Of a DNA stretch of 64,000 nucleotides, positions 1 through 9,813 are shown piece by piece. Every line of letters begins with the position of its first letter. Positions within the stretch are counted from its first letter, which is position 1. The stretch is from Comamonas denitrificans. GTDB taxonomy: Bacteria > Pseudomonadota > Gammaproteobacteria > Burkholderiales > Burkholderiaceae_C. The DNA is taken from contig NZ_JAFNME010000015.1 in NCBI RefSeq assembly GCF_017368815.1, forward strand, positions 1-64,000. The letters are read 5' to 3'. The notes under the pieces were generated by a model. That model saw only the letters and a list, made by a program, of their open reading frames with translations. It did not search any database and had not been told where the DNA came from. Position numbers and translations under genes: made by a program.

Positions 1-2
1 CC

Positions 3-1103
3 CGCAACGACCACCAGCGCGACCGCGACCGCATCGTGCACAGCAGCGCTTTTCGCCGCCTGGTCTATAAAACCCAGGTGTTCGTAAACCATGAGGGCGA
101 CCTGTTTCGCACGCGCCTGACGCACTCGCTGGAAGTGGCGCAGATGGGCCGCAGCATTGCCCGCCCCCTGGGACTGAATGAAGACTTGGTCGAAGCCATC
201 TGCCTGGCACACGACCTGGGCCACACCCCGTTTGGCCACGCTGGACAAGATGCTTTGAACGAATGCATGCACGACTGGGGCGGTTTTGAGCACAACCTGC
301 AAAGCCTGCGCGTGGTCGATCGGCTGGAAGAGCGCTACCCCGACTTTGACGGCCTGAACCTCACCTTTGAAACCCGCGAAGGCGTACTCAAACACTGCTC
401 GGCCACCAACGCGCACTTGCTGGAGCAGCAAGAGCCTGGGGGCGTGGCCCAGCGTTTTCTTCTCAAGCAACAACCCTCGCTGGAGGCCCAATTGGCCAAC
501 CTGGCCGATGCCATCGCCTACAACGCCCACGATGTGGACGATGGCGTGCGCTCGGGCCTCATCACGCTGGAGCAGCTGCAAAGCATCCCGTTGTTTGCCG
601 GGCATTACCAGCAGGTACTGCACGACCACCCCCATTTGCAGGCTGCGGACCAAAGCCGCCGTTTGCTCTACGAAAGCATTCGCCGCATGCTCTCGGCGCA
701 GGTTTACGATGTCATCGCCACCACCCAGGCCAACATTGCCGCCGCAGGCGTGGCCAGCGTGCAGGATGTGCGCCAATCGGGCCAGCGGCTGGTGGCCTTC
801 AGCCCTTCCATGCACTACAACAGCCAAGCGCTGAAAACGTTTTTGCTGCACCACCTGTACCGCCACCCCCAGGTCATGCAGACCATGACAGCGGCGCAGC
901 AAGTGGTGCGCGAGCTGTTCGCCCACTACCTGGAACATCCCCAGACCATGAAGCCACGCTTTGCCCAGCGTGCCCAACAGGCCGCAGCCGCCCAAGACAC
1001 CGCCGCCCGCGCCCGGGCCGTGGCCGACTTTGTCGCCGGCATGACCGACCGCTACGCCGCCAGCGAACACCAGCGCCTAACCGGGCAACGCCTGTTGGCC
1101 TGA
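3..1103 (+). CDS. dgt: Deoxyguanosinetriphosphate triphosphohydrolase (5' end outside window)
   Basis: Cytosolic dNTPase that cleaves dGTP (and often other dNTPs) to the deoxynucleoside and tripolyphosphate, limiting the dNTP pool. The frame is open to the left edge of the window; the first full codon is at 3, and the visible protein starts inside the conserved block RDRDRIVHSSAFRRL, so the GTG at 36 is not the true start. The HD-domain metal ligands are visible: the H of RLTHSLEV, the HD pair of CLAHDLGHTPFGHAG and the D of YNAHDVDDG. About 366 residues are visible, which is close to full length for the family. It is followed after 45 bases by a DUF1415 gene on the same strand. In many Burkholderiales dgt follows aroK-aroB; here aroK lies 55 kb to the right. 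Confidence 0.93.
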   Translation, partial: RNDHQRDRDRIVHSSAFRRLVYKTQVFVNHEGDLFRTRLTHSLEVAQMGRSIARPLGLNEDLVEAICLAHDLGHTPFGHAGQDALNECMHDWGGFEHNLQSLRVVDRLEERYPDFDGLNLTFETREGVLKHCSATNAHLLEQQEPGGVAQRFLLKQQPSLEAQLANLADAIAYNAHDVDDGVRSGLITLEQLQSIPLFAGHYQQVLHDHPHLQAADQSRRLLYESIRRMLSAQVYDVIATTQANIAAAGVASVQDVRQSGQRLVAFSPSMHYNSQALKTFLLHHLYRHPQVMQTMTAAQQVVRELFAHYLEHPQTMKPRFAQRAQQAAAAQDTAARARAVADFVAGMTDRYAASEHQRLTGQRLLA

Positions 1104-1148
1104 CAATACCGCCTTTGCACCCCCCTTTGCGTTGGAGAAGCCCCACCC

Positions 1149-1775
1149 ATGAACACCCCCACCCCTGGCCCCGAAACACTGTCCTACCCGGAAGACATCG
1201 TCATCGCCGACACCGTGCGCTGGCTGGAAAAGGCGGTGATCGGCCTGAACCTGTGCCCCTTTGCCAAAGGTGTACACACCAAGGGGCAGATTCACTACGC
1301 CGTCAGCCAAGCCCAGGATGCCGAAGGGGTGGTGCTGGACTTGCACCGCGAGCTCGAAGCCCTGGCCGAATCCAACCCCGACAAGCGCGACACCACCTTG
1401 CTGATCCTGCCGCAGGCGTTTGAAGACTTCTTAGATTTCAACGACTTCCTCGCCGTTGCCGATGCCATGGTGGACGAGCTGGAGCTGGGCGGCATCCTGC
1501 AGGTGGCCTCTTTTCACCCGCGCTTTCAGTTTGAGGGCACCGAGGTGGACGACGTGACCAACTGCACCAACCGCGCCCCCTACCCCACGCTGCACCTGCT
1601 GCGTGAAGACAGCATCGACAAAGCCGTGGAAGCCTACCCTGAGGCCGAAATGATCTACGAGCGCAACATGCAAACCCTGGAAGACATGGGCCTGGAGGCC
1701 TGGCTTGATCTTGACCTGAGCCCGCGCTGCCCCATCACCGGCCGCACCCTGAACACTCCGCATGAAGAAAAATAA
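1149..1775 (+). CDS. DUF1415 family protein
   Basis: Conserved protein of 208 residues belonging to the DUF1415 family, which is widespread in beta- and gammaproteobacteria and has no established function. The N-terminal segment carries the family hallmark W-L-E-K-A-V-I-G-L-N-L-C-P-F-A (residues about 19-33), with one conserved cysteine. It has no signal peptide or membrane segment, so it is probably cytosolic. A GGAG ribosome binding site lies at 1132-1135, 13 bases before the ATG. The 3' end overlaps the following methyltransferase gene by 14 bases, so the two are probably translationally coupled. The family assignment is firm, but the function is unknown. Confidence 0.85.
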   Translation: MNTPTPGPETLSYPEDIVIADTVRWLEKAVIGLNLCPFAKGVHTKGQIHYAVSQAQDAEGVVLDLHRELEALAESNPDKRDTTLLILPQAFEDFLDFNDFLAVADAMVDELELGGILQVASFHPRFQFEGTEVDDVTNCTNRAPYPTLHLLREDSIDKAVEAYPEAEMIYERNMQTLEDMGLEAWLDLDLSPRCPITGRTLNTPHEEK

Positions 1776-2652
1776 ACCTGCCAAACCGGCCGCTCCCGCG
1801 CAACAGGATGTGGCCGCCCAGCTTGGCCTGCGGCCCGGTCAAAGCCTGGAACTGCTCAAGGCGCTGCACATCCTCACCCGCGAGGGCAAGCTCAACCAAG
1901 ACTCGCGGCGCAAGCTCAAGCAGGTCTATCACCTGTACCAGTTCATTGCGCCCCTCTTGGAAGAACTCAGCGCCAACGACCACCCCGTCACCCTGGCCGA
2001 CCACGGCGCGGGCAAGTCCTACCTGGGCTTCATCCTGTACGACCTGTTCTTCAAACCCCTGGGCCGGGGCAGCATCTACGGCATCGAAACCCGCGCCCCA
2101 CTGGTGCAGGCCTCACAGCAACTGGCGGCCGACCTGGGCTTTGACCGGATGCAGTTTCTGAACATGTCCGTGGCCGACTCCACGCAGGCCGACTTCATGC
2201 CCGCGCAGTTCGACATCGTCACTGCCCTGCACGCCTGCGACACCGCCACGGACGATGCCATTGCCTTCGGCCTGGAAAAACACGCCCAGGCCCTGGTGCT
2301 GGTGCCCTGTTGCCAAGCCGAGCTGGCGGCTGCCATGCGCCAAAACAAAGCCCTGCACCTGGCGCGCACCCCGCTGGCCGAACTGTGGCGCCACCCCATC
2401 CACACGCGCGAAATTGGCAGCCACCTGACCAACGTGCTGCGCTGCCTGTACCTGGAAGCTTGCGGCTACCAAGTGACGGTGACCGAGCTGGTGGGCTGGG
2501 AGCACAGCATGAAAAACGAGCTCATCATCGCCCGCTACACCGGCCAGAAAAAACGCAGCAGCGCCCAGCGCCTGCGCGAGCTGTTGGAGCAATTTGGTCT
2601 GCAAGCAGCGTTGGCGCACCGCTATCCCTTGTCCGGGGTAGCAGCTCCATAA
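1762..2652 (+). CDS. SAM-dependent methyltransferase (GSTCD-like)
   Basis: Predicted class I S-adenosylmethionine-dependent methyltransferase of 296 residues. The SAM-binding motif I is seen as LADHGAGKSYLGFILYD (about residues 75-91), followed by an acidic GIETR motif and a motif IV-like segment ALHACDTATDDA. The later LVPCCQAEL segment resembles the P-C-C-Q motif of the GSTCD group of methyltransferases. The Lys-rich N-terminus (KKNKPAKPAAP) and basic C-terminus (GQKKRSSAQRLREL) fit an RNA or ribonucleoprotein substrate, but this is inference and the substrate is unknown. It overlaps the DUF1415 gene by 14 bases at the start. Confidence 0.75.
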   Translation: MKKNKPAKPAAPAQQDVAAQLGLRPGQSLELLKALHILTREGKLNQDSRRKLKQVYHLYQFIAPLLEELSANDHPVTLADHGAGKSYLGFILYDLFFKPLGRGSIYGIETRAPLVQASQQLAADLGFDRMQFLNMSVADSTQADFMPAQFDIVTALHACDTATDDAIAFGLEKHAQALVLVPCCQAELAAAMRQNKALHLARTPLAELWRHPIHTREIGSHLTNVLRCLYLEACGYQVTVTELVGWEHSMKNELIIARYTGQKKRSSAQRLRELLEQFGLQAALAHRYPLSGVAAP

Positions 2653-2761
2653 ACCATGCCCGCATGGCCCGGCCTTAGCGGCCTTGGGGGCGCAGGCCAG
2701 TCGGTGCTAACTTATTGCCAGTGCTGCCCTCGGCCCCTGCCCAGCCCCCGATAATCGGCGC

Positions 2762-4177
2762 ATGACTTCCACACCCGCGCACAGCGCCCAAGACTTCAGC
2801 GCTCTGGCGCTCAGCCCGGCCACTTTGGCCAATTTGCAGCAACTGGGCTATCTGCACATGACCCCCATCCAAGCCGCCAGCTTGCCCCTGGCCTTGCAGG
2901 GCCACGACCTGATTGCCCAAGCCAGCACCGGCAGCGGCAAGACGGCCGCCTTTGGCCTGGCACTGCTGGCGCGCCTGAACCCGCGCTGCTTTGGCGTGCA
3001 AGCGCTGGTGCTGTGCCCCACGCGCGAGCTGGCCGACCAAGTCAGCGCAGAGATTCGCCGCCTGGCACGCGTCAGCGACAACGTCAAAGTCGTCACCCTG
3101 TGCGGCGGCGTGCCGCTGCGCGGGCAGGCGCAAAGCCTCTCACACGGCGCGCACATCGTTGTCGGCACACCGGGGCGCGTGATGGACCACTTGGAGCGCT
3201 CGACCCTGGCGCTCGACCAGCTCAACACCTTGGTGCTGGACGAGGCCGACCGGATGCTGGACATGGGCTTTTTTAACGACATCGCCACCGTGGCGCGCCA
3301 GTGCCCGCCAAACCGCCAAACGCTGCTGTTCTCGGCCACCTACCCGGACGGCATCGCCAAGCTCAGCCAGCAGTTCATGCAGCACCCGCAGCAAATCACC
3401 GTCCAGGCCCAGCACAGCGCCGACAAGATTGAGCAGCGTTGGTACGAGATTCAAAACAGCGAGCGCCTGCACACCGTCGGCCTGCTGCTGGAGCACTTTC
3501 GCCCTGAGTCGTCGATTGCCTTTTGCAACACCAAACAGCAGTGCCGCGACCTGGTGGCTGTGCTGCAAGCGCGGGGCGTAAGCGCACTGGCGTTGTTTGG
3601 CGAGCTGGAGCAGCGCGAGCGCGACCAAGTGCTGGTGCAGTTTGCCAACCGCAGTTGCTCGGTGCTGGTGGCCACCGATGTGGCGGCGCGCGGGCTGGAC
3701 ATTGCCGACCTGGCCGCCGTCATCAACGTCGATGTCACGCCCGACCCAGAAGTGCACATCCACCGCATTGGCCGCACCGGCCGGGGCGACGCGCAAGGGC
3801 TGGCGCTCAACTTGGTCAGCCTGGACGAGATGGGCAGCGTCGGCAAAATTGAAGTGCTGCAAGGGCGCGAATCGCAGTGGAGCCAAGTCAGCGAGCTGAC
3901 CCCCACCGGCCACGGCCCCCTGGTGCCGCCGATGGCGACCATTCAAATCATTGGCGGGCGCAAAGAGAAAATCCGCGCCGGCGACGTGCTGGGCGCGCTG
4001 ACCGGCGACATGGGCTATGTGCGCGAGCAGGTCGGCAAAATCAACGTGAATGACTTCTCAACCTACGTCGCCGTCGAGCGTGCCATTGCGCCGCAAGTGG
4101 TGCAGCGCCTGAACGCCGGTCGCGTCAAAGGCAAAAGCGTCAAAGCCCGCTTGGTGACCGACGACCCCATAGATTAA
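2762..4177 (+). CDS. dbpA: ATP-dependent RNA helicase DbpA
   Basis: DEAD-box RNA helicase of 471 residues. DbpA acts in late assembly of the 50S ribosomal subunit and recognises hairpin 92 of 23S rRNA. Motifs in order: Q motif region (F..L.L.P.TLANL....MTPIQ), Walker A ASTGSGKTAAF, PTRELADQ, the DEAD box LDEADRMLDMGF, SAT, and HRIGRTGRG in the second RecA domain. The C-terminal 75 residues (from about IQIIGGRKEKIRAGD) match the DbpA-specific RNA-binding domain, which separates it from RhlE, RhlB and SrmB. No strong Shine-Dalgarno sequence is seen before the ATG. Transcription probably ends at the hairpins at 4181-4232. Confidence 0.95.
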   Translation: MTSTPAHSAQDFSALALSPATLANLQQLGYLHMTPIQAASLPLALQGHDLIAQASTGSGKTAAFGLALLARLNPRCFGVQALVLCPTRELADQVSAEIRRLARVSDNVKVVTLCGGVPLRGQAQSLSHGAHIVVGTPGRVMDHLERSTLALDQLNTLVLDEADRMLDMGFFNDIATVARQCPPNRQTLLFSATYPDGIAKLSQQFMQHPQQITVQAQHSADKIEQRWYEIQNSERLHTVGLLLEHFRPESSIAFCNTKQQCRDLVAVLQARGVSALALFGELEQRERDQVLVQFANRSCSVLVATDVAARGLDIADLAAVINVDVTPDPEVHIHRIGRTGRGDAQGLALNLVSLDEMGSVGKIEVLQGRESQWSQVSELTPTGHGPLVPPMATIQIIGGRKEKIRAGDVLGALTGDMGYVREQVGKINVNDFSTYVAVERAIAPQVVQRLNAGRVKGKSVKARLVTDDPID

Positions 4178-4180
4178 AAA

Positions 4181-4232
4181 GGTGCGCTCCCTGGCGCACC
4201 AATAACAAAGGCCGCTTGCGCGGCCTTTGTCG
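4181..4232. terminator. Double-hairpin bidirectional terminator between dbpA and groEL
   Basis: Two perfect hairpins lie between the convergent genes. The first has GGTGCGC (4181-4187) pairing with GCGCACC (4194-4200). The second has AAAGGCCGC (4207-4215) pairing with GCGGCCTTT (4220-4228) across a TTGC loop. The second has A/T-rich edges on both sides, so it could end transcription from either direction. Confidence 0.8.
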
Positions 4233-4283
4233 TTTTGGCAGAGGACAGGCCCCGGCAGTACCAGAGCCTGACTGCAGCGGCAA

Positions 4284-5936
<1,653 letters not shown>

Positions 5937-5954
5937 CTAAATATCAGTGAAATA

Positions 5955-5989
5955 CCTTGTTGGCGCTTTATACATAAGCGCTAACAGCT
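5955..5989. repeat. Short palindromic repeat (35 nt) in the groES-groEL spacer
   Basis: Arms CCTTGTTGGCGCT (5955-5967) and AGCGCTAACAGCT (5977-5989) pair at 9 of 13 positions around a 9-nt spacer. The right arm fits the consensus AGCG-N5-AGCT shared with the other palindromes in this window (12095, 15285, 29981, 33272, 41896 and 44094). In the groESL transcript it would form a hairpin between the two genes, where it could affect relative stability or expression; this is inference. Confidence 0.65.
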
Positions 5990-6014
5990 ATTAATTTATT
6001 CGAGTAATGAAAGC

Positions 6015-6305
6015 TTACTTCTCGACGACGGCAAACAGGTCGTCTTCTTTCATGACCAACAGCTCTTCGCCGTTCATCTTCACGGTTTGGCCGCTGTATT
6101 TGCCGAACAGCACGCGGTCGCCCACCTTCACGTTCAGGGGCGAGACCACGCCTTGGTCGTTCTTCTTGCCAGGGCCCACCGCCAGCACTTCACCTTGATC
6201 GGGCTTTTCGGCGGCGTTGTCGGGCAGGACGATGCCAGAAGCGGTCTTGGTTTCGTTTTCCAGGCGCTTGACGATCACGCGATCGTGCAGGGGACGCAGG
6301 TTCAT
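6015..6305 (-). CDS. groES: Co-chaperonin GroES (10 kDa)
   Basis: Small heptameric lid of the GroEL chaperonin, 96 residues, the standard length. The start is at 6305 ([16 protein letters not shown]), preceded by an AGGAG ribosome binding site (complement of 6313-6317). The frame is open 33 codons further upstream, but that stretch lies under the CIRCE operator and is not conserved GroES sequence. The mobile loop region ([19 protein letters not shown]) and the [12 protein letters not shown] segment are visible. It is the first gene of the groES-groEL operon, controlled by the CIRCE element and a sigma-32-like promoter at 6388-6442. Confidence 0.98.
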   Translation of the reverse strand: MNLRPLHDRVIVKRLENETKTASGIVLPDNAAEKPDQGEVLAVGPGKKNDQGVVSPLNVKVGDRVLFGKYSGQTVKMNGEELLVMKEDDLFAVVEK

Positions 6306-6387
6306 AAGAGAACTCCTCAAATAATGCTTAACAGAACAAAAAAGTATCGACTCCGGGGTCGATGCTGCTGTACTTGGGGATGGTTTG

Positions 6388-6414
6388 TTAGCACTCAACC
6401 CCAACGAGTGCTAA
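6388..6414 (-). promoter_or_regulatory. CIRCE operator (HrcA binding site) of groESL
   Basis: A perfect inverted repeat, TTAGCACTC (6388-6396) and GAGTGCTAA (6406-6414), is separated by exactly 9 bases. This matches the CIRCE consensus in every arm position. CIRCE is bound by the heat-labile repressor HrcA. It lies between the predicted promoter and groES, where binding would block transcription. Confidence 0.95.
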
Positions 6415-6415
6415 T

Positions 6416-6442
6416 GATAAGGGCGAAAAATAGGGTTTCAAG
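6416..6442 (-). promoter_or_regulatory. Sigma-32 (RpoH)-like heat-shock promoter of groESL
   Basis: On the minus strand the sequence reads CTTGAAA (complement of 6436-6442), a 13-base spacer, then CCTTATC (complement of 6416-6422). The -35 element is identical to the Escherichia coli RpoH consensus, and the -10 resembles CCCATNT imperfectly. It sits immediately upstream of CIRCE, so groESL appears to be under both positive RpoH and negative HrcA control. Confidence 0.7.
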
Positions 6443-6484
6443 AGCCCTGCAGCGGCAAGATTGCAGAGATTGCCCCTGCGGGTG

Positions 6485-7861
6485 ATGGAAACCATCCTTT
6501 ACACCGACCCAGCGCAACGCGCCCAGAGCAAAGCGCTGCTGGCCCAAAACCGCCAAGCCATTGAAGCGGCCTTGGCCGTGCTGGATGCCAAAATTCATTC
6601 CACGGAAGGCAAGGCCCTGCTGGCCGAACTCCTTCGGCTGCGCGTGCCCTATGTGCAGGCTTATAACGAAACGGCCGAGCTGGCCGATGCCGGTGACCAG
6701 GCCGCAGCCCTGGAATTGCTGACCCGCCAAACCCTGCCCGCCCTGGATGCACTGCGCGAGCCCATGGCCCAGCTCAATACCTTCCAGAAAAAAATGGCGC
6801 ACGACAGCGGCCAGCAGGCCCTGCAGGACATTGCCCGCGCCCGCTGGTGGATGCTGGGCATTGGCTTGACGGCGATTGTGTTGGGCGCAGCCTTGGGCGT
6901 GGCTATGACCCGCTCCATCATCGTGCCGCTGCGCCAAGCAGTGCAGACGGCGCAAACCGTGGCCCAAGGCGATTTAAGCCAGACCATCACGGTGCAGGGC
7001 AAGGATGAAACGGCCGAGTTGCTCACCGCCTTGGCCGCCATGCACACCAGCTTGCGCAACATCGTCAGTGAGGTGCAGCGCGGCAGCCAATCGATTGCCT
7101 CGGCCACAGCGCAAATTGCCATGGGCAATGCCGATTTGTCCTCGCGCACCGAAGAGCAGGCCGCCTCGCTGGAAGAAACAGCCGCCTCCATGCACCAACT
7201 GGCCACCACCACGCGGCAAAACTTTGAGCATGGCGAGCTGGCCCACCAAGTCTCGAACGAGGCCTCGGAGGTGGCCGTGCGCGGAGGCCAAGTGGTCACG
7301 CAAATGGTGCAGACCATGGAGGCAATCAATGCCTCCTCGCGCCAAATTGCCGACATCATTGGCGTGATTGACGGCATTGCCTTTCAAACCAATATCTTGG
7401 CCCTGAATGCTGCGGTTGAAGCTGCGCGTGCCGGTGAAGCGGGGCGCGGCTTTGCCGTGGTGGCCAGCGAGGTGCGCCACCTGGCCCAGCGCTCGGCCGA
7501 GGCGGCCAAAGAGATCAAGGGCTTGATTGCCACCTCTGTGGGCAATGTCTCGGAAGGCGTAAAGCACGTGGAAACAGCGGGCTCCACCATGGATGAAATT
7601 GTGGTGAGCGTGCGCCGCGTCGCCGACATCATGGGCGAGATCACCACCGCCAGCAAAGAGCAAACCGATGGCATTGAGCAGATCAACCAAGCCGTCGAGC
7701 AAATGGACCAGGTCACGCAATCGAACGCCGCCTTGGTCGAGGAAGCGGCCGCTGCTGCGCAAGCATTAGAGCAGCAGGCGCAAGAGCTGCAACGAACTGT
7801 GGGCTTTTTTCATCTAGAACGCAGTAATAGCAACCGCCAAGCGCTCTCATTAAACGCATAA
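6485..7861 (+). CDS. Methyl-accepting chemotaxis protein, 5'-truncated (possible pseudogene)
   Basis: Chemoreceptor signalling protein. From ATG 6485 the product has 458 residues: the second part of a 4-helix-bundle periplasmic domain, one membrane helix (about 121-143, WWMLGIGLTAIVLGAALGVA), a HAMP domain and a complete cytoplasmic MCP domain with the conserved hairpin tip (GIAFQTNILALNAAVEAARAGE). Receptors of this class normally begin with a cytoplasmic tail, a first transmembrane helix and the first periplasmic helix. None of these is present: the frame is closed by TAG at 6431, and the bases upstream are the groES promoter. No ribosome binding site precedes the start. Without the first membrane helix the sensor domain would probably be mislocalised. 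It has no CheR/CheB-tethering pentapeptide. The 3' two thirds is intact, so the truncation is either recent or tolerated. Confidence 0.8.
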   Translation: METILYTDPAQRAQSKALLAQNRQAIEAALAVLDAKIHSTEGKALLAELLRLRVPYVQAYNETAELADAGDQAAALELLTRQTLPALDALREPMAQLNTFQKKMAHDSGQQALQDIARARWWMLGIGLTAIVLGAALGVAMTRSIIVPLRQAVQTAQTVAQGDLSQTITVQGKDETAELLTALAAMHTSLRNIVSEVQRGSQSIASATAQIAMGNADLSSRTEEQAASLEETAASMHQLATTTRQNFEHGELAHQVSNEASEVAVRGGQVVTQMVQTMEAINASSRQIADIIGVIDGIAFQTNILALNAAVEAARAGEAGRGFAVVASEVRHLAQRSAEAAKEIKGLIATSVGNVSEGVKHVETAGSTMDEIVVSVRRVADIMGEITTASKEQTDGIEQINQAVEQMDQVTQSNAALVEEAAAAAQALEQQAQELQRTVGFFHLERSNSNRQALSLNA

Positions 7862-7888
7862 AAAGCGCATAAGCTGCCGGTGCCCCAG

Positions 7889-7915
7889 AACGCCGCCCTG
7901 CGGCGTTTACTTTTT
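7889..7915. terminator. Terminator between the convergent MCP and Lrp-type genes
   Basis: AACGCCGC (7889-7896) pairs perfectly with GCGGCGTT (7900-7907) over a 3-base loop, followed by TACTTTTT. The stem overlaps the stop codon of the regulator gene on the minus strand. Confidence 0.65.
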
Positions 7916-8383
7916 CACCGCCACCACGCGCAAGGCGGTGCTCTCCTTGACCTCTTCCATCACCACATAACTGTTGGATTGGGCGGGCACCGGCATTTGC
8001 GCCAAGATGGTGCCCAGCAAGCGGCGGTATTCGTTCATGCCGCCCAAGCGGGCCTTTATCAGGTAGTCAAAACGCCCGGCAATCAAATGGCACTCTTGCA
8101 CCTCGGGGATGTGCGCCAGGGCATCGCGCACTTTTTTAAAAATCTGCTCGGATTTTTCGGTCAGGGTAATTTCCACAAACACCAGCAACGACCGCCCCAG
8201 CGCCTGCGGATTGATGCGCGCGTAATAGCCTGTAATCACCCCCAGCTGCTCCAGCCGTTTCACCCGTTGGGAACAGGGAGAAGTGGAAAGGCCGACAGTT
8301 TCTCCCAGCTCGGTCATCGTCAAGCGCCCTTGCTGCTGCAGCAAGTCCAGAATGCGAAGATCTATGGTGTCCAATTCATACAT
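7907..8383 (-). CDS. dadR: Lrp/AsnC family transcriptional regulator (probable DadR)
   Basis: Feast/famine regulator of 158 residues with an N-terminal winged helix (YELDTIDLRILDLLQQQGRLTMTELGETVGLSTSPCSQRVKRLE) and a C-terminal RAM ligand-binding domain. It is divergent from dadA-dadX with a 128-base shared intergenic region holding a 15-bp palindrome. In Pseudomonas an Lrp-type activator next to dadAX (DadR) responds to alanine. The same role is inferred here from position, not from specific residues. The Lrp/AsnC family assignment itself is certain. Confidence 0.88.
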   Translation of the reverse strand: MYELDTIDLRILDLLQQQGRLTMTELGETVGLSTSPCSQRVKRLEQLGVITGYYARINPQALGRSLLVFVEITLTEKSEQIFKKVRDALAHIPEVQECHLIAGRFDYLIKARLGGMNEYRRLLGTILAQMPVPAQSNSYVVMEEVKESTALRVVAVKK

Positions 8384-8414
8384 TGCCGGTATTCACTCCA
8401 AAACCCATCATAAA

Positions 8415-8429
8415 CAGAAATTATTTCTG
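8415..8429. promoter_or_regulatory. Probable Lrp-type operator upstream of dadA
   Basis: CAGAAA-TTA-TTTCTG is a perfect 6+3+6 palindrome in the AT-rich region between the regulator gene and dadA. A second half-site-like AACAGAAAAATAT follows at about 8442-8454. AT-rich 15-bp dyads of this form are typical of Lrp/AsnC regulators. The assignment to the adjacent regulator is inference from position. Confidence 0.55.
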
Positions 8430-8511
8430 CAATAAACCCTAAAAACAGAAAAATATAACCGACGATTTGGCTACAGTTGCAGCCGTTTTAATGTTACTGG
8501 AGACCTCCAAA

Positions 8512-9813
8512 ATGAAAGTTGTCGTACTCGGCGCAGGCGTAGTCGGCGTAACCACCGCGTATTACCTGGCCCGTGCGGGGGCTGAAGTCACGGTCATTGA
8601 CCGCAATGCCGGCCCGGCGCTGGACACCAGCTTTGCCAACGCAGGGCAAATTTCTTACGGCTATTCCACGCCTTGGGGGGCCCCGGGCATTCCGACCAAG
8701 GCCATCAAATGGATGTTTGAACAGCACGCGCCGCTGGCCATTCGCCTCGATGGCAGCGCGTTTCAATTGAGCTGGATGAGTGCCATGCTCTACAACTGCT
8801 CGCCCGAGCGCTACGCCATCAACAAAGAGCGCATGCTGCGCGTCTCCAACTACAGCCGCCAGTGCCTGGCGCAGCTGCGGGCGGACACCGGCATCCAGTT
8901 CGAAGGGCGCAGCGCCGGCACGCTGCAGCTGTTTCGCTCGCAAAAGCAGGTGGAGCAAGCCCAGCGTGACATGGAGGTGCTCAAAGAATGCGGCATCGCC
9001 TACGAGCTGCTGGACAAAGCCGGGGTCTGCCGCGCCGAACCCGCCCTGGCGCAATCGCCCGCCCCCATCGCCGGTGGCCTGCGCCTGCCCGAAGATGAAA
9101 CGGGCGACTGCTTTTTGTTCACCAACGCCTTGGCCAAGCTGGCCGAAGGCCTGGGGGTGCAGTTTCGCTGGAACACCGAAATCGACCAGCTGACGCAAGG
9201 CCCCGATGGCCGCATCAGCGGCGTGCGCATCCACAACGCAGACGGCAGCGCGGCCGAAACCCTGCAGGCCGATCGCTATGTGCTGGCCCTGGGCAGCTTC
9301 TCGCGCCCGCTGCTGCAATCGACCGGGCTGGATTTGCCGATTTACCCGGTCAAGGGCTATTCGCTGACGATTCCCATCGTGAACGAAGCCCTGGCCCCGG
9401 TCTCCACCGTGCTGGACGAGACGTACAAAATCGCCGTCACCCGCTTTGACCAGCGCATCCGCGTCGGTGGCATGGCCGAGCTGGGCGGCTTTGACCGCCA
9501 GCTGCGCCCCCAGCGCCGTGCCACGCTGGAGATGGTGGTCGGCCAACTCTTCCCCGGCGGCGACCTGCCCAAGGCCGAGTTCTGGACGGGCCTGCGCCCC
9601 ATGACCCCGGACAGCACCCCCATCATCGGCAAAACCCCGATTGCCAACCTCTACCTCAACACCGGCCACGGCACCCTGGGCTGGACCATGTCCTGCGGCA
9701 GCGGCAAGCTGGTGGCCGACATCGTGCTGGAGCGCGCCGCCGACATCAGCACCGAGGGGCTCTCGGTCGAACGCTATATGCGTGCAGGCAAAGTCTGCAC
9801 CCGCGCTGCATGA
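8512..9813 (+). CDS. dadA: D-amino acid dehydrogenase (small subunit type)
   Basis: FAD-dependent, membrane-associated dehydrogenase that oxidises D-alanine and other D-amino acids to 2-oxo acids and passes electrons to the respiratory chain. It has 433 residues, almost the same as the E. coli enzyme (432). The start at 8512 gives [20 protein letters not shown], placing the GxGxxG dinucleotide fold at the N-terminus as expected, with GGAG at 8499-8502; an in-frame TTG 45 bases upstream is rejected. The C-terminal FAD-contact region ([17 protein letters not shown]....[11 protein letters not shown]) is intact. The stop overlaps the racemase start by 4 bases (ATGA), so dadA and dadX are co-translated for L- to D-alanine to pyruvate catabolism. 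Confidence 0.95.
   Translation: MKVVVLGAGVVGVTTAYYLARAGAEVTVIDRNAGPALDTSFANAGQISYGYSTPWGAPGIPTKAIKWMFEQHAPLAIRLDGSAFQLSWMSAMLYNCSPERYAINKERMLRVSNYSRQCLAQLRADTGIQFEGRSAGTLQLFRSQKQVEQAQRDMEVLKECGIAYELLDKAGVCRAEPALAQSPAPIAGGLRLPEDETGDCFLFTNALAKLAEGLGVQFRWNTEIDQLTQGPDGRISGVRIHNADGSAAETLQADRYVLALGSFSRPLLQSTGLDLPIYPVKGYSLTIPIVNEALAPVSTVLDETYKIAVTRFDQRIRVGGMAELGGFDRQLRPQRRATLEMVVGQLFPGGDLPKAEFWTGLRPMTPDSTPIIGKTPIANLYLNTGHGTLGWTMSCGSGKLVADIVLERAADISTEGLSVERYMRAGKVCTRAA

Noticed and set aside
7828-7875. Possible degenerate palindrome around the chemoreceptor stop codon (AGCGCAT-AAGCT-like)
   Set aside because: The arm spacing does not fit AGCG-N5-AGCT (only four bases between the halves) and no matching left arm is found at 9 or 50 nt.
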